The notes: generated by a model from the sequence alone, not told the origin. A DNA stretch of 64,000 nucleotides from Georgenia ruanii (GCF_009193175.1 NZ_VUKE01000004.1:1-64000); one strand, 5' to 3'. Shown: positions 51,770 through 63,523, counted from the first letter of the stretch. A program made the numbers and translations.

Positions 51770-52708
51770 GTGACTGCAGACGCCGCCCCGCCCGCCACCG
51801 GCCTGCTCGGGGCGGCGGACGTGCGCCGCCTCGCCGACGCGCTCGGCGTGCGGCCCACCAAGACCCTCGGGCAGAACTTCGTCCACGACGCCGGCACCGT
51901 CCGCCGCATCGTGCGCACCGCCGGGGTCGAGCCGGGCGACGCCGTCCTCGAGGTCGGCCCGGGCCTGGGCTCGCTCACGCTCGCCCTGCTCGAGGCGGGG
52001 GCGAGCGTCGTCGCCGTCGAGATCGACCCGCCGCTGGCCCGGGCGCTGCCCGCCACCGTCGCGGCGCGGATGCCCGCGGCCGCCGACCGGCTGGCCGTGC
52101 TGCCCGCCGACGCCCTGACCGTGACCGGGCCGGACGTCCTTCCCGCCCCGCCAGCCCTGGCCGGCGCCCCGGTGGTGCCCACCCGGCTCGTCGCGAACCT
52201 GCCCTACAACGTGGCCGTCCCCGTGCTCCTCACCCTCCTCGAGCGCCTGCCCAGCCTGGAGGCCGTGCTGGTGATGGTGCAGGCCGAGGTGGCCGACCGC
52301 ATCGCCGCCCCGCCCGGCTCGCGCACCTACGGCGTGCCGTCGGTCAAGGCCGCCTGGTACGCCGAGGCCGCCCGCGCCGGCACGGTGTCCCGCTCGGTGT
52401 TCTGGCCGGTGCCCAACGTCGACTCCGCGCTCGTGCGCCTCACCCGCCGCGAGCCCCCGGGCACGACGGCCACCCGCGAGGCGGTCTTCGCCGTCGTCGA
52501 CGCCGCCTTCGCCCAGCGCCGCAAGACCCTGCGGGCGGCGCTGGCCGGCTGGGCCGGCTCGGCCGCCGCGGCCGAGGCGGCGCTGGTGGCGGCCGGCGTG
52601 GACCCCACCGTGCGGGGCGAGCGGCTCGCCGTCGCCGACTTCGCCCGCATCGCCGAGCACCGCCCGGCGGGCGCACCTGCCGTCCCCTCTGGCACGCTGA
52701 GCCGGTGA
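51770..52708 (+). CDS. rsmA: 16S rRNA (adenine1518/1519-N6)-dimethyltransferase
   Basis: This 312-residue KsgA enzyme dimethylates two adjacent adenines near the 3' end of 16S rRNA during 30S maturation. It has the L-G-Q-N-F-V-H-D opening near residue 32, the SAM-binding [17 protein letters not shown], the motif IV catalytic NLPYNVAVP (N-L-P-Y), and [14 protein letters not shown] in the C-terminal part. Its stop overlaps the ispE start (GTGA), the conserved actinobacterial rsmA-ispE order. Confidence 0.95.
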   Translation: MTADAAPPATGLLGAADVRRLADALGVRPTKTLGQNFVHDAGTVRRIVRTAGVEPGDAVLEVGPGLGSLTLALLEAGASVVAVEIDPPLARALPATVAARMPAAADRLAVLPADALTVTGPDVLPAPPALAGAPVVPTRLVANLPYNVAVPVLLTLLERLPSLEAVLVMVQAEVADRIAAPPGSRTYGVPSVKAAWYAEAARAGTVSRSVFWPVPNVDSALVRLTRREPPGTTATREAVFAVVDAAFAQRRKTLRAALAGWAGSAAAAEAALVAAGVDPTVRGERLAVADFARIAEHRPAGAPAVPSGTLSR

Positions 52709-53697
52709 CGCCCAAGGTCCAGGTCCGCGCGCCGGGGAAAATCAACCTCGCGCTGCACGTGGGCCCGCCGCGCCCGGACGGCTACCACCCGCTGGCGACC
52801 CTCTTCCAGGCCGTCTCCCTCTACGAGGACGTCGTGGCCGAGGCCGCCGACGGCGTCACCCTCACCATCCGCGGGCGCGGCGCCGACCTTCCCACCGACG
52901 CGAGCAACCTCGCCGTGCGCGCCGCCCAGCTGCTGCGCGAGACCAGCGGCGTGGACCGGGGCGTGGCGCTGACGCTGACCAAGGAGGTCCCCGTGGCCGG
53001 CGGCATGGCCGGCGGCTCGGCGGACGCCGCCGCCACCCTGCTGGCCTGCGACCAGCTGTGGGGCACCGGGCTGGGCCGGGAGGAGCTGGCCGAGCTGGCC
53101 GCCGAGCTCGGCGCCGACGTGCCGTTCGCGCTCACCGGCCTGTCCGCCATGGGCACCGGCCGCGGCGACCTGCTCACGCCGGTGATGAGCCGCGGCACCT
53201 ACCACTGGGTGCTGGCGGTGCAGGGCGAGGGGCTGTCCACCCCGGCGGTCTTCCGCGCGTTCGACGCGATGCACGGCCTCTCGGCCGACGGCGCCGCTCG
53301 TGCCGGCGGCGTCGCAGCGGCGGACGACGCGGGCTCGGCTGGCGCGGGCTCGGCTGGCGGCGCGGAGGCGCCCCGCGTGGACCCCGCGCTGTTGTCGGCG
53401 CTGCTGTCCGCCGACCCGCTCGTGCTCGCCCGGCACCTGACCAACGACCTGCAGGAGCCCGCGCTGGAGCTGCGCCCCGAGCTCGGCGACGTCCTCGCCG
53501 CCGCCGACCGGGCGGGCGCGCTGGCCGCCGTCGTCTCCGGCTCCGGGCCCACCGTCGCCGCGCTGGCGCTGGACGCCCCGCATGCCGCCAGCGTCGCGGG
53601 GGTCATGCGGGCGGCCGAGGTGGCCGCCGAGATCCTCACCGTCACCGGACCGGTGCCCGGCGCGCGGGTGCTCGAGCGGGTCCACGCCCGGCGCTAG
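52705..53697 (+). CDS. ispE: 4-diphosphocytidyl-2-C-methyl-D-erythritol kinase
   Basis: This 330-residue GHMP kinase phosphorylates CDP-methylerythritol in the MEP isoprenoid pathway. Motif 1 is [22 protein letters not shown] (residues 9-30), with Lys12 and Asp26 at the active site. The ATP loop is [18 protein letters not shown], and motif 3 is [12 protein letters not shown]. An Ala/Gly-rich insert of about 30 residues (near 195-225) is not part of the usual fold and looks like a flexible loop. GTG 52705 overlaps rsmA by 4 bp. Confidence 0.95.
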   Translation: MTPKVQVRAPGKINLALHVGPPRPDGYHPLATLFQAVSLYEDVVAEAADGVTLTIRGRGADLPTDASNLAVRAAQLLRETSGVDRGVALTLTKEVPVAGGMAGGSADAAATLLACDQLWGTGLGREELAELAAELGADVPFALTGLSAMGTGRGDLLTPVMSRGTYHWVLAVQGEGLSTPAVFRAFDAMHGLSADGAARAGGVAAADDAGSAGAGSAGGAEAPRVDPALLSALLSADPLVLARHLTNDLQEPALELRPELGDVLAAADRAGALAAVVSGSGPTVAALALDAPHAASVAGVMRAAEVAAEILTVTGPVPGARVLERVHARR

Positions 53698-53814
53698 GCG
53701 GCCCGGCCGCGCGAGCGCGTCCACGCCGCGGCCGCCGATTCCGCACCCGGCGGGCGCGGCTGCGACACTGGAACCCGTGACGATCTTCAGCCAGCGCGCC
53801 GGCGGTGGGCGCTA

Positions 53815-55749
<1,935 letters not shown>

Positions 55750-55757
55750 CGCCGAAG

Positions 55758-55803
55758 CCAGACTGCCACCCTGGTCGCGGCCAGACTGGCGGGGTGGTCG
55801 CGG
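55758..55803. repeat. 23-bp-period repeat, locus D
   Basis: Two tandem 23-bp units at 55758 and 55781 share CCAGACTG and GGTCGCGG. They are in the reverse orientation relative to locus C. They fill the gap between convergent ABC-F and marR genes. Confidence 0.75.
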
Positions 55804-55815
55804 GGGAGGGACGGG

Positions 55816-56370
55816 TCAGACCGCCTCGAAGGGCAGCAGCAACCGGCGCAGCAGGTCGCGCAGCTGGGTGCGTTCGCCCGGGCTGAGCGCGGCGAGCAGG
55901 TCGCGCTCGGAGTCGAGCAGGGTCGACATCGCCGCGTCCACCCGGGCCCTGCCCTCCGCGGTCAGGCGGACCTTGACCACGCGGCGGTCGGTGGTGTCGG
56001 CCGAGCGCACCACCAGGCCGTGGGCGACCATCCGGTCGATCCGGTTGGTCATGGTGCCGGAGGAGACGAGCGTCTCGGCGATGAGCCGCCCCGGGGTGAG
56101 CTCGTAGGGCTCCCCGGCGCGGCGCAGGGCGGAGAGGACGTCGAACTCCCAGGCCTCCACGCCGTGCTCGGTGAAGGCGTGCCGGCGGGCCAGGTCGAGG
56201 TGGCGCGCCAGCCGCGAGACGCGCGAGAAGACGTGCAGCGGCATGGGATACAGGTCGGGGCGCTCGCGCTGCCAGGCGCTGACGATGCGGTCGACCTCGT
56301 CCTGGGTGGCGCGCACGTCCGCCGTGCCGGGGGATGCCCCGGCACGGTCGCCCGGCTGCGCTGCGCTCAT
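55816..56370 (-). CDS. MarR-family transcriptional regulator
   Basis: This 184-residue winged-helix regulator has LHVFSRVSRLARHLDLARR in its dimerisation helix. WEFDVLSALRRAG leads into the HTH. The recognition helix is VSSGTMTNRIDRMVAHGLV, and the wing contains D-R-R-V-V-K-V-R-L-T. A palindrome CTCGA-CA-TCGAG lies 13-24 bp before its ATG, so autoregulation is likely. It follows the ABC-2 exporter genes on the same strand after 123 bp and may respond to the exported compound. Confidence 0.9.
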   Translation of the reverse strand: MSAAQPGDRAGASPGTADVRATQDEVDRIVSAWQRERPDLYPMPLHVFSRVSRLARHLDLARRHAFTEHGVEAWEFDVLSALRRAGEPYELTPGRLIAETLVSSGTMTNRIDRMVAHGLVVRSADTTDRRVVKVRLTAEGRARVDAAMSTLLDSERDLLAALSPGERTQLRDLLRRLLLPFEAV

Positions 56371-56382
56371 CCCCCGAGATTA

Positions 56383-56394
56383 CTCGACATCGAG
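56383..56394. promoter_or_regulatory. Putative MarR operator
   Basis: CTCGACATCGAG at 56383-56394 is an inverted repeat with 5-bp arms within an A/T-rich context, ATTA on the left and ATACTT on the right. It sits immediately upstream of the marR-family gene. Confidence 0.5.
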
Positions 56395-56493
56395 ATACTT
56401 TCGTCGGACCTGGCGCCGTGGGCGACGCGCCAACCGCGACGGCGCCCCCGCCGCGCGTGCGGGAGGGGTGCCGGTCGAGGAGGTGCCGGCTGC

Positions 56494-57702
56494 TCAGCCG
56501 CGCAGGGCCTCGCCGAGCTTCATCCGCCCCCCGGTGTGCAGCACCCCGCGCTGGTAGATCCGCGCCGCGACCCACACCAGCAGCGGGATGGTCACCACGG
56601 CGATGGCGACCGCCAGCGGCAGCTCCCACGCCGCGAGGCCGCCGAAGGCCTCGCGCACCGGCATCATGAACGGCGCGAAGAACGGCACCTGGGACAGGAT
56701 CCGCACCGCCGTGCCGTCGGGGTCGTTCGGCACCAAGAACATGGTGACGTAGAACGGGATGAGCAGCATGAGCATCAGCGGGGTCGTCACCGTGCCGATG
56801 TCCTCCTGGCGCGAGACGAGGGCCGCGAGGCCGCCGAAGAGCAGCGCGAACAGCGCGTAGCCGAGGAGGAACCAGACGACCATCATCGCCAGGGACGCGC
56901 CGACGTTGATCTCCAGGCCGTCCAGGAGGCCGATGGCGCTGGCCGCGACCGCCATCGCCCCACCGAGCACCACCACCTGGAACAGGCCGTAGAGGCCGAC
57001 GCCGAGGATCTTCCCGGCGAGCAGCTGGGTGGGCTTGATCGTCGCGAGCAGGATCTCCACCACCCGGGAGGTCTTCTCCTCCACCACGCCCATGGCGATG
57101 AGGGTGCCGGAGCCGATGAGGGAGAAAAGCAGCACCGAGAGCATCGCCATGGCGATGCCGTAGGTCGGCCCGTCGAAGCCGGGGTTGCCGTCCGCCGCGG
57201 CGAGCGTCTCCACGGTCGGGGTCGCGGTGGCCATCGCCTGGCCGACGGCGGCCGGGTCGCCGCCGAGGTCGCTGACCTGCTGGGCGAGGACGAAGGACTG
57301 CGTGGCGGTCGTGACCAGGGCGAGCAGCTGGGGGTCGGCCGCGCCGGCGACGAGCACCGTGGGCGCCGTGGGGTCGCCGTCGAGGAAGGCGTCGAGCTCG
57401 TCGTCGGTGTCGCCGGCCAGGGCCGCCTCGGCCGCGTCGCGGGTCATGGTGACCACGTCGACCTCGGTCTGCTGCCCGGCGGCCCCCGCCCGCAGCCCGT
57501 CGCCCAGCGCCGCGGTGGAGTCGGTGACGGCGACGGTCAGGGCGGGGGCGTCGTCGTCGCGGCTGAGGAAGTACCCGCCCACGACGGCGGCGACGACGAT
57601 GACGGCGAGCATGACGGCCATCGAGATGATGTTCGCCTTGGTCATCATGCGGGTCCTGACCTCGCGGCCGGCGACCATCCAGACGGTGCGCAGGGCGCTC
57701 AC
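56494..57702 (-). CDS. ABC-2 type exporter permease (NatB-like)
   Basis: This 402-residue membrane protein has one N-terminal helix (about 26-48), an extracytoplasmic domain of about 120 residues, and then five or six helices from about 175. The VVEEKTSRVVEILLATIKPTQLLAGKILG segment near 205-233 is the ABC-2/NatB hallmark that couples to the ATPase. GTG 57702 overlaps the ATPase stop by 4 bp. Exports an unknown compound or Na+; NatAB relatives extrude sodium. Confidence 0.9.
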   Translation of the reverse strand: MSALRTVWMVAGREVRTRMMTKANIISMAVMLAVIVVAAVVGGYFLSRDDDAPALTVAVTDSTAALGDGLRAGAAGQQTEVDVVTMTRDAAEAALAGDTDDELDAFLDGDPTAPTVLVAGAADPQLLALVTTATQSFVLAQQVSDLGGDPAAVGQAMATATPTVETLAAADGNPGFDGPTYGIAMAMLSVLLFSLIGSGTLIAMGVVEEKTSRVVEILLATIKPTQLLAGKILGVGLYGLFQVVVLGGAMAVAASAIGLLDGLEINVGASLAMMVVWFLLGYALFALLFGGLAALVSRQEDIGTVTTPLMLMLLIPFYVTMFLVPNDPDGTAVRILSQVPFFAPFMMPVREAFGGLAAWELPLAVAIAVVTIPLLVWVAARIYQRGVLHTGGRMKLGEALRG

Positions 57703-58682
57703 GCGGCCACCTCCGCCCGGGCGCGGCCGGGCCGGGGATCGCCGTCCGGGGGTGGCGCGTCGCCGTCGGCGGCGGAGACGACGTGACGGAACAGGTCCGT
57801 CAGCGTCGGGCGCACCGGGGCGAACTCGCGCACCGCGCCGAGCTCCAGGGCGCCGGCGAGCAGCCGCTGCTCGGTGCCGGCGGCGTCATCGGCCAGCTCG
57901 ACGACGACGGCGCCGGGCCGCCCCGGCACGGCGGAGGCGGTCGCCTCCGGCAGGGCGGCGGCCCACGCCCGCACGGCGGCGGGGTCGGCGGCGACGTCGA
58001 GCAGCCAGCGGGGGCGGTCGGTGGTGCGCAGCTCCTCGATGGTGCCCAGGGCCTCCATCTGGCCGGCGCGCACGATGCCGACGCGGTCGCACAGCCGCTC
58101 GACGAGGTCGAGCTGGTGGGAGGAGAAGATCACCGGCACGCCGGCGTCGGCGCGCTCGCGCAGCACGGCGGACATGACGTCGACGGCGACCGGGTCCAGC
58201 CCGGAGAAAGGCTCGTCGAGCACGAGGATGTCGGGGGAGTGCACGAGGGCGGCGGCGAGCTGGACGCGCTGCTGGTTGCCCAGCGAGAGCTTCTCGACGT
58301 TGTCGCCGCGGCGCGCGCCGACGCCCAGGCGGTCGGTCCAGTACTCGGTGGCGGCGGTCGCCTCGGCGGGGCTCATGCCGTGCAGGCGGGCGAGGTAGGC
58401 CAGCTGCTCGCCCACCTTCATCTTCGGGTACAGGCCCCGCTCCTCCGGCATGTAGCCGACGCGGCGGCGGGTCTCGAGGTCGAGCGCGACGCCGTCCCAG
58501 CGCACCTGGCCGGAGTCGGCGGCGAGCACGCCGAGCATGATGCGCATGGTGGTCGTCTTGCCGGCCCCGTTGGAGCCGACGAAGCCGAAGATCTCCCCGG
58601 CGCGCACGTCGAAGGTCATGTCCCGCAGCGCGCGGAGGCTGCCGTAGCTCTTGTTGAGGTGGTCGATCACGAGCGTGCTCAT
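57699..58682 (-). CDS. ABC exporter ATP-binding protein (NatA-like)
   Basis: This 327-residue ATPase has Walker A GSNGAGKTT (about residues 36-44) and VGYMPEERGLYPKMKV, typical of NatA/DrrA-like proteins. The signature is the divergent L-S-L-G-N-Q-Q-R-V-Q-L, Walker B is ILVLDEPFSGLDP, and the switch is SSHQL. A C-terminal domain of about 100 residues follows. ATG 58682 is chosen after GGCAGGA; ATG 58691 adds three residues. It works with the permease that overlaps it. Confidence 0.91.
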   Translation of the reverse strand: MSTLVIDHLNKSYGSLRALRDMTFDVRAGEIFGFVGSNGAGKTTTMRIMLGVLAADSGQVRWDGVALDLETRRRVGYMPEERGLYPKMKVGEQLAYLARLHGMSPAEATAATEYWTDRLGVGARRGDNVEKLSLGNQQRVQLAAALVHSPDILVLDEPFSGLDPVAVDVMSAVLRERADAGVPVIFSSHQLDLVERLCDRVGIVRAGQMEALGTIEELRTTDRPRWLLDVAADPAAVRAWAAALPEATASAVPGRPGAVVVELADDAAGTEQRLLAGALELGAVREFAPVRPTLTDLFRHVVSAADGDAPPPDGDPRPGRARAEVAA

Positions 58683-58847
58683 GGCGTCCATCCTGCCGGG
58701 GCGCGCCCCGGCACTCGGGCGTCCCGGCCCCCCGACCAGGAAACGGACATGTCTGTGCGCGAAAGGTATCAGCCCGGTCCCGAAGCAGCGGGCGCGGACC
58801 TGCGCCGCCGGGAGCCGTGCCGCGCCGCCGGACGGCTCGGCCCGACC

Positions 58848-59525
58848 TCAGCCCCGGGCGGCGCCGGGCCGGCGGTCGCTGCTCGGGTCCTGGGCGAGGG
58901 AGCTGAGGCGCGGGTCGCGCTCGAGGCCCTTGAGGCCGTTCCAGGCGAGGTTGACCATGTGCGCGGCGACGACCGTCTTGTCCGGGTGGCGCGCCTCGAG
59001 CCACCACTGGCCGGTCAGGGCGATGAGCCCGACGAGCATCTGGGCGTACATCGGCGCGGCCGCCGGGTCGAGCCGGCGGGCCCGGAACTGCTCGGCCAGC
59101 AGGTGCTCGACCTGGGTGGCCACGTCCCCGATGAGCGAGGAGAACGTCCCGGTGGCCTGGGCGACGGGGGAGTCGCGCACGAGGATCCGGAAGCCGTCGG
59201 TGTTGGCCTCGATGTAGTCCAGCAGGGTCAGGGCCGCCTTCTCGACGATCACCTTGGGGTGCCCGCCGGCACCGAGCTGCTCGGTGAGCATCCCGAGCAG
59301 GCGCTGCACCTCGCGGTCGACGACGACGGCGTAGATGCCCTCCTTGCCGCCGAAGTGCTCGTAGACCACCGGCTTGGAGACCTTCGCGCGGGCGGCGATC
59401 TCCTCCACGCTGGTGCCCTCGAAGCCCTTCTCGGCGAAGAGCGCGCGGCTGATGGTGACGAGCTGCTCGCGGCGCTCGCTGCCGGTCATGCGCACCCGGG
59501 GGCCGCGCCTGCTGTCGGAGGACAC
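58848..59525 (-). CDS. TetR-family transcriptional regulator
   Basis: This 225-residue regulator has the TetR_N HTH at about residues 17-63 (ALFAEKGFEGTSVEEIAARA, then KVSKPVVYEHFGGKEGIYA). The helical ligand domain ends in QWWLEARHPDKTVVAAHMVNLAWNGL, typical of the group that regulates lipid or efflux genes. It is transcribed toward the ABC-2 exporter genes, 166 bp away, and may control them. GTG 59525 is the likely start. Confidence 0.9.
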   Translation of the reverse strand: MSSDSRRGPRVRMTGSERREQLVTISRALFAEKGFEGTSVEEIAARAKVSKPVVYEHFGGKEGIYAVVVDREVQRLLGMLTEQLGAGGHPKVIVEKAALTLLDYIEANTDGFRILVRDSPVAQATGTFSSLIGDVATQVEHLLAEQFRARRLDPAAAPMYAQMLVGLIALTGQWWLEARHPDKTVVAAHMVNLAWNGLKGLERDPRLSSLAQDPSSDRRPGAARG

Positions 59526-59613
59526 GCCCCCATCATGCCGTGCGGCAGATCACGGGGCCGGTTCGGGGCTGGGGGCCGGTGCCTGGCACACTGGGAGCCG
59601 CGCTCGCGCGCGG

Positions 59614-59685
59614 TCCGCCCTGGTGTAACGGCAGCACGCAGGCCTTTGGTGCCTTGCAGTCCGGGTTCGAATCCTGGGGGCGGAG
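59614..59685 (+). tRNA. tRNA-Gln (TTG)
   Basis: The acceptor stem TCCGCCC at 59614 pairs with GGGCGGA at 59678-59684, and 59685 G is the discriminator. The D arm GTGTAACGGCAGCAC, an anticodon arm with loop CTTTGGT (anticodon TTG), and the T arm with GGTTCGAATCC are all present. No CCA is encoded. It lies upstream of glmU, a common actinobacterial position. Confidence 0.93.
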
Positions 59686-59777
59686 CCGGAGCTCTCCGCC
59701 TGCTGGGCCTCCGGGGCCGGAGCTCTCCGCCTGCTGGGCCTCCGGGGCCGGAGTGCTCCGCCTGCTGGGCCTCCGGA
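59685..59777 (+). repeat. Three 31-bp tandem repeats abutting tRNA-Gln
   Basis: Units start at 59685, 59716 and 59747, each beginning GCCGGAG and ending TGCTGGGCCTCCGG. The first two are identical; the third has three changes. Each can form a CCGGAG/CTCCGG hairpin. They start at the last base of the tRNA. Confidence 0.85.
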
Positions 59778-59859
59778 CGGAGGCACTCCGGCGCGGCGCT
59801 AGAGTGTTCGCTGCACGACGCCCGGGGCGTGGCCGGGCGGTAATCCTTCAGGAGCTGGC

Positions 59860-61362
59860 GTGAGCCTGACCCAACCTGCTGCCGTCGTCGTTCTCGCCGC
59901 GGGTGAGGGCACCCGGATGAAGTCCCGCACCCCCAAGGTGCTGCACGAGATCGGCGGTCGCAGCCTGCTGGGGCACGCGCTCACCGCGGCCCGGGCGCTG
60001 GACCCGGCCCGCCTGGCCGTCGTCGTCCGGCACCAGCGCGACGCCGTCGCCGCCCACGCCACCGCCGTCGACGCCGGCGTCACCATCGTCGACCAGGACG
60101 AGGTCCCCGGCACCGGCCGGGCGGTCCAGTGCGCGCTGGGCGCCCTCGACGCCGCCGCCGCGCTCGCCGGCCCGGTGGTCGTCATGGCCGGGGACACCCC
60201 GCTGCTCGACGCCGGCACCCTCGCCGAGCTGCTCGCCGCCCACGGCGCCGACGGCAACGCCGTCACCGTGCTGACCACCACGGTCGAGGACCCCCACGGG
60301 TACGGGCGCATCCTGCGCGAGGACGGCGCCGTCGTCGGCGTCGTCGAGGAGCGCGACGCCACCGCGGAGCAGCGCCGGATCCGCGAGATCAACACCTCCA
60401 CCTACGTCTTCGACGCCGCGGTGCTGCGCGAGGCGCTCGGCGGGGTCGGCCAGGACAACGACCAGGGCGAGGTCTACCTCACCGACGTCGTCGCCCTCGC
60501 CCACCGCCGCGGCCTGGCCGTGCGGGCGATCTCGGTGGAGGACTCCTGGCTGGTCGAGGGGGTCAACGACCGCGTCCAGCTCGCCACGCTGGGCGCCGAG
60601 CTCAACCGCCGCACCCTGGAGCGGTGGATGCGCGACGGCGTGACGGTCGTCGACCCCGCCAGCACCTGGGTCGACGTCGACGTCGAGCTGGCCCGCGACG
60701 TCACCCTGCTGCCGGGCACCCAGCTGCACGGGCGCACCCGCGTGGACGAGGGCGCGACCATCGGCCCGGACACCACCCTGCGCGACGTCGTCGTCGGGGC
60801 CGGCGCCACCGTGGTGCGCACCCACGGCTCCGACGCCGAGCTCGGCGCCGGCTCCACCACCGGGCCCTTCGCCTACCTCCGCCCCGGCGCCGAGCTCGGC
60901 GAGCGGGGCAAGATCGGCACGTTCGTCGAGGTGAAGAACGCCTCCATCGGCCCCGCCGCGAAGGTGCCGCACCTGACCTACGTCGGCGACGCGGAGATCG
61001 GGGAGGGCACGAACATCGGCGCCTCCTCGGTGTTCGTCAACTACGACGGCGTGGCCAAGCACCGCACCCGCATCGGCGCGCACGCCCGTACCGGCTCGGA
61101 CAACATGTTCGTCGCGCCGGTCACGGTCGGCGACGGCGCGTACACCGGCGCCGGCACCACCGTCCGGGAGGACGTGCCGCCCGGCGCGCTCGCCGTCAGC
61201 GGGGGCCCGCAGCGCACGATCGAGGGCTGGGTGCTGCGCCGGCGGCCGGAGACCGACTCCGCCCGGGCCGCCGCCCGGGCCCTGGGCCAGGAGCCCGACA
61301 CCACGACCCCCCGCGACCAGCAGGTCCCGGGTGCCACCGCAGAAGGGGACAACAACCGATGA
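59860..61362 (+). CDS. glmU: Bifunctional UDP-GlcNAc pyrophosphorylase / GlcN-1-P acetyltransferase
   Basis: This 500-residue enzyme makes UDP-GlcNAc for peptidoglycan. The N-terminal uridyltransferase (1-235) has [25 protein letters not shown] and MAGDTPLLD. The C-terminal left-handed beta-helix (260-460) carries acetyltransferase residues in [27 protein letters not shown] and [13 protein letters not shown] disordered tail of about 40 residues follows, as in other actinobacteria. AGGAG precedes GTG 59860. The stop overlaps prs. Confidence 0.96.
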   Translation: MSLTQPAAVVVLAAGEGTRMKSRTPKVLHEIGGRSLLGHALTAARALDPARLAVVVRHQRDAVAAHATAVDAGVTIVDQDEVPGTGRAVQCALGALDAAAALAGPVVVMAGDTPLLDAGTLAELLAAHGADGNAVTVLTTTVEDPHGYGRILREDGAVVGVVEERDATAEQRRIREINTSTYVFDAAVLREALGGVGQDNDQGEVYLTDVVALAHRRGLAVRAISVEDSWLVEGVNDRVQLATLGAELNRRTLERWMRDGVTVVDPASTWVDVDVELARDVTLLPGTQLHGRTRVDEGATIGPDTTLRDVVVGAGATVVRTHGSDAELGAGSTTGPFAYLRPGAELGERGKIGTFVEVKNASIGPAAKVPHLTYVGDAEIGEGTNIGASSVFVNYDGVAKHRTRIGAHARTGSDNMFVAPVTVGDGAYTGAGTTVREDVPPGALAVSGGPQRTIEGWVLRRRPETDSARAAARALGQEPDTTTPRDQQVPGATAEGDNNR

Positions 61363-62339
61363 CCGGGATCATCACCAGCGGCGAGAAGCGGCTCGTGGTC
61401 GTGAGCGGGCGCGCTCACCCCGAGCTCGCCGCCGACGTCGCGCGCGAGCTCGACATCGAGCTGCTGCCGACGACGGCCTACGACTTCGCCAACGGTGAGA
61501 TCTACGTCCGGTTCAACGAGTCGGTGCGCGGGTCGGACGTCTTCGTGCTGCAGTCGCACACCGTGCCGATCAACCAGTGGCTCATGGAGCAGCTGATCAT
61601 GGTCGACGCGCTCAAGCGCGGGTCGGCCAAGCGGATCACCGTGGTGGCCCCGTTCTACCCCTACGCCCGGCAGGACAAGAAGCACCGCGGCCGCGAGCCG
61701 ATCTCCGCCCGCCTGGTGGCCGACCTGTTCAAGACCGCCGGCGCCGACCGGCTGCTCAGCGTGGACATGCACGCCGCCCAGTCCCAGGGCTTCTTCGACG
61801 GCCCGGTGGACCACCTGTGGGCGATGCCGATCCTCAGCGACTACGTGCGCACCCGCATCGACACGAACAACGCCGCGATGGTCTCGCCCGACGCCGGGCG
61901 CATCCGGGTCGCGGAGCAGTGGGCCGCCAAGCTCGGCGGCGTCCCGCTGGCGTTCGTGCACAAGACCCGCGACATCCGCCAGCCGAACCAGGCGGTGGCC
62001 AACCGCGTCGTCGGCGACGTCAAGGGCAAGACCGCGGTGCTCGTCGACGACATGATCGACACCGGCGGCACGATCGCCGAGGCGGTGAAGGTGGTGCTCG
62101 CCGCCGGGGCGACGGACGTCATCGTCGCCGCCACCCACGGCGTGCTCTCCGACCCGGCGGCGCAGCGGCTCTCGGAGTCCGGCGCCCGGGAGGTCGTCGT
62201 CACCGACACCCTGCCGATCCCCCCGGAGAAGCGCTTCCCGCAGCTGACGGTGCTGCCCATCGCCCCGCTGCTGGGCCGCGCCATCCGTGAGGTCTTCGAC
62301 GACGGGTCGGTGACGTCGCTCTTCGACGGCAACGCCTGA
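61359..62339 (+). CDS. prs: Ribose-phosphate pyrophosphokinase (PRPP synthase)
   Basis: This 326-residue enzyme converts ribose 5-phosphate and ATP to PRPP for nucleotide, His and Trp synthesis. It has the flexible-loop [19 protein letters not shown], the metal site [12 protein letters not shown], and the PRPP-binding loop [17 protein letters not shown], all intact. ATGA overlap with glmU gives the conserved glmU-prs pair. A very strong hairpin ends the unit. Confidence 0.96.
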   Translation: MTGIITSGEKRLVVVSGRAHPELAADVARELDIELLPTTAYDFANGEIYVRFNESVRGSDVFVLQSHTVPINQWLMEQLIMVDALKRGSAKRITVVAPFYPYARQDKKHRGREPISARLVADLFKTAGADRLLSVDMHAAQSQGFFDGPVDHLWAMPILSDYVRTRIDTNNAAMVSPDAGRIRVAEQWAAKLGGVPLAFVHKTRDIRQPNQAVANRVVGDVKGKTAVLVDDMIDTGGTIAEAVKVVLAAGATDVIVAATHGVLSDPAAQRLSESGAREVVVTDTLPIPPEKRFPQLTVLPIAPLLGRAIREVFDDGSVTSLFDGNA

Positions 62340-62355
62340 GCGGCGACCCCGCGTG

Positions 62356-62394
62356 AGGCGGCGGGCACGGGGCTGGGCCCCGTGCCCGCCGCCT
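62356..62394. terminator. Strong bidirectional terminator-like hairpin after prs
   Basis: An 18-bp perfect stem: AGGCGGCGGGCACGGGGC at 62356-62373 pairs with GCCCCGTGCCCGCCGCCT at 62377-62394, with a 3-base loop. It is centred between convergent prs and the hydrolase gene. Confidence 0.85.
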
Positions 62395-62423
62395 TCGCCT
62401 GTGCGGCCTGCCGGGCGACCGGG

Positions 62424-63137
62424 CTACGGGTGCGCGGGCACCGGCAGGTGCCGGGCGAGGAACCGGGCGGTGGCGGACCAGGCCTCCTCGGCCGCCGCGG
62501 GGTGGTGGAACATCGGGTGCGGGTTGTCGAAGGCGTGCCCGGCGCCGGGGTGGAGGTGGAACTCCACGTCGGGGCCGGCCACGGCGGCGCGGATGGCCTC
62601 CACCTGCGGCGGCGGGATGTAGGCGTCGTCGGTGCCGAAGTGGTGCAGGCTCGGCGCGGTCACCCGCGGGGCCAGGTCGAGCAGCCGCGGCAGCGCCGAG
62701 CCGTAGTAGGACACCAGGACGTCGGGCGCGTCGGCGGCCGCGACGTGGAACGCCAGCCCGCCGCCGTAGCAGAAGCCGAGCACCCCCACCCCGCCGGCGA
62801 CCTGCGGACGCTGCCGCAGGGCGTGGACGGCGGCCACGCCGTCGGCCACCGCGTCGTCCCAGCTCACCCGCTGCACGAGGGCGACGCCCTGCTCGAGGTA
62901 GTCCGGGCTGGTCTCGTCCAGCTCGGGTGAGCCGATGCGCCAGTAGATCTCCGGCGCGAGCACGACGTAGCCGAGGTCGGCCAGGTCGGCGCACCGGTTC
63001 CGGATGTATCGGCTCACCCCGAAGATCTCCTGCAGGACGACGAGGCCGGGACCGGTGCCCGACGGCGGCAGCCAGAGGTGCGCGGGCATCTCGCCCGCGG
63101 CGGTGGGGACGGTCACGCTGACGGGGGCATCGGCCAT
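62424..63137 (-). CDS. Dienelactone hydrolase family protein
   Basis: This 237-residue alpha/beta hydrolase has the DLH nucleophile elbow G-F-C-Y-G-G-G (Cys nucleophile near residue 123), an Asp in G-T-D-D-A-Y, and His in GAGHAF. The Glu of L-Q-E-I-F-G primes the Cys in characterised dienelactone hydrolases. Such enzymes open lactones in chloroaromatic pathways, but many members act on other esters. A single gene, convergent with prs. A short 7-bp repeat tract lies just upstream of its ATG. Confidence 0.87.
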   Translation of the reverse strand: MADAPVSVTVPTAAGEMPAHLWLPPSGTGPGLVVLQEIFGVSRYIRNRCADLADLGYVVLAPEIYWRIGSPELDETSPDYLEQGVALVQRVSWDDAVADGVAAVHALRQRPQVAGGVGVLGFCYGGGLAFHVAAADAPDVLVSYYGSALPRLLDLAPRVTAPSLHHFGTDDAYIPPPQVEAIRAAVAGPDVEFHLHPGAGHAFDNPHPMFHHPAAAEEAWSATARFLARHLPVPAHP

Positions 63138-63153
63138 CGCGGATGTTCCCTTC

Positions 63154-63181
63154 CGGGTCTCGGGTCTCGGGTCTCGGGTCT
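63154..63181. repeat. Four CGGGTCT heptamer repeats
   Basis: Perfect 7-bp tandem units at 63154, 63161, 63168 and 63175 lie 17 bp upstream of the hydrolase start. Such a tract can slip during replication and shift promoter spacing. Confidence 0.8.
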
Positions 63182-63523
63182 CGGCCGCGGCGCCGCGCCG
63201 GGCGGCACCAGTGTGCCCGGCGGCGGCGCCGCCGTCGCGCACCGGCACGGTCCCCGAGCGTCGCGGAGGTCACGGGACGGGACCGACCTGCGGGTTACCG
63301 CCCACGCCGGGATGCCGCTAGGATGTTCCGGTTGCCTCGGCGAGGGACGCCGGACGGGCAGGCTGCCCGGGTGTGCAGGGTCGGCGCGTGGTCGATGACC
63401 GCGGGTCGGCCCGGAGCGCTCCGCCGGATCCGTGATCGACGCGGTGGCGCCTTGCCGCGCCGTCCGTACGACGTCCCACGCTGAGGCCCACCGCCCATCG
63501 AGAACCACCGCTAGGAGACCCCC
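63182..63523. other. Intergenic region upstream of rplY
   Basis: No gene is visible. It holds a candidate promoter at 63295-63324 and then a GC-rich leader of about 190 bases before rplY. I do not recognise a riboswitch. Confidence 0.45.
63295..63324 (+). promoter_or_regulatory. rplY: Candidate sigma-70-type promoter of rplY
   Basis: TTACCG at 63295-63300 and TAGGAT at 63319-63324 are separated by 18 bases, an acceptable vegetative promoter for an actinobacterium. Start of transcription would be near 63331. Confidence 0.4.

Noticed and set aside
59614-59777. tRNA-Gln as an integration (att) site
   Set aside because: The downstream repeats copy non-tRNA sequence, no second copy of the tRNA 3' end is seen, and no integrase is present.
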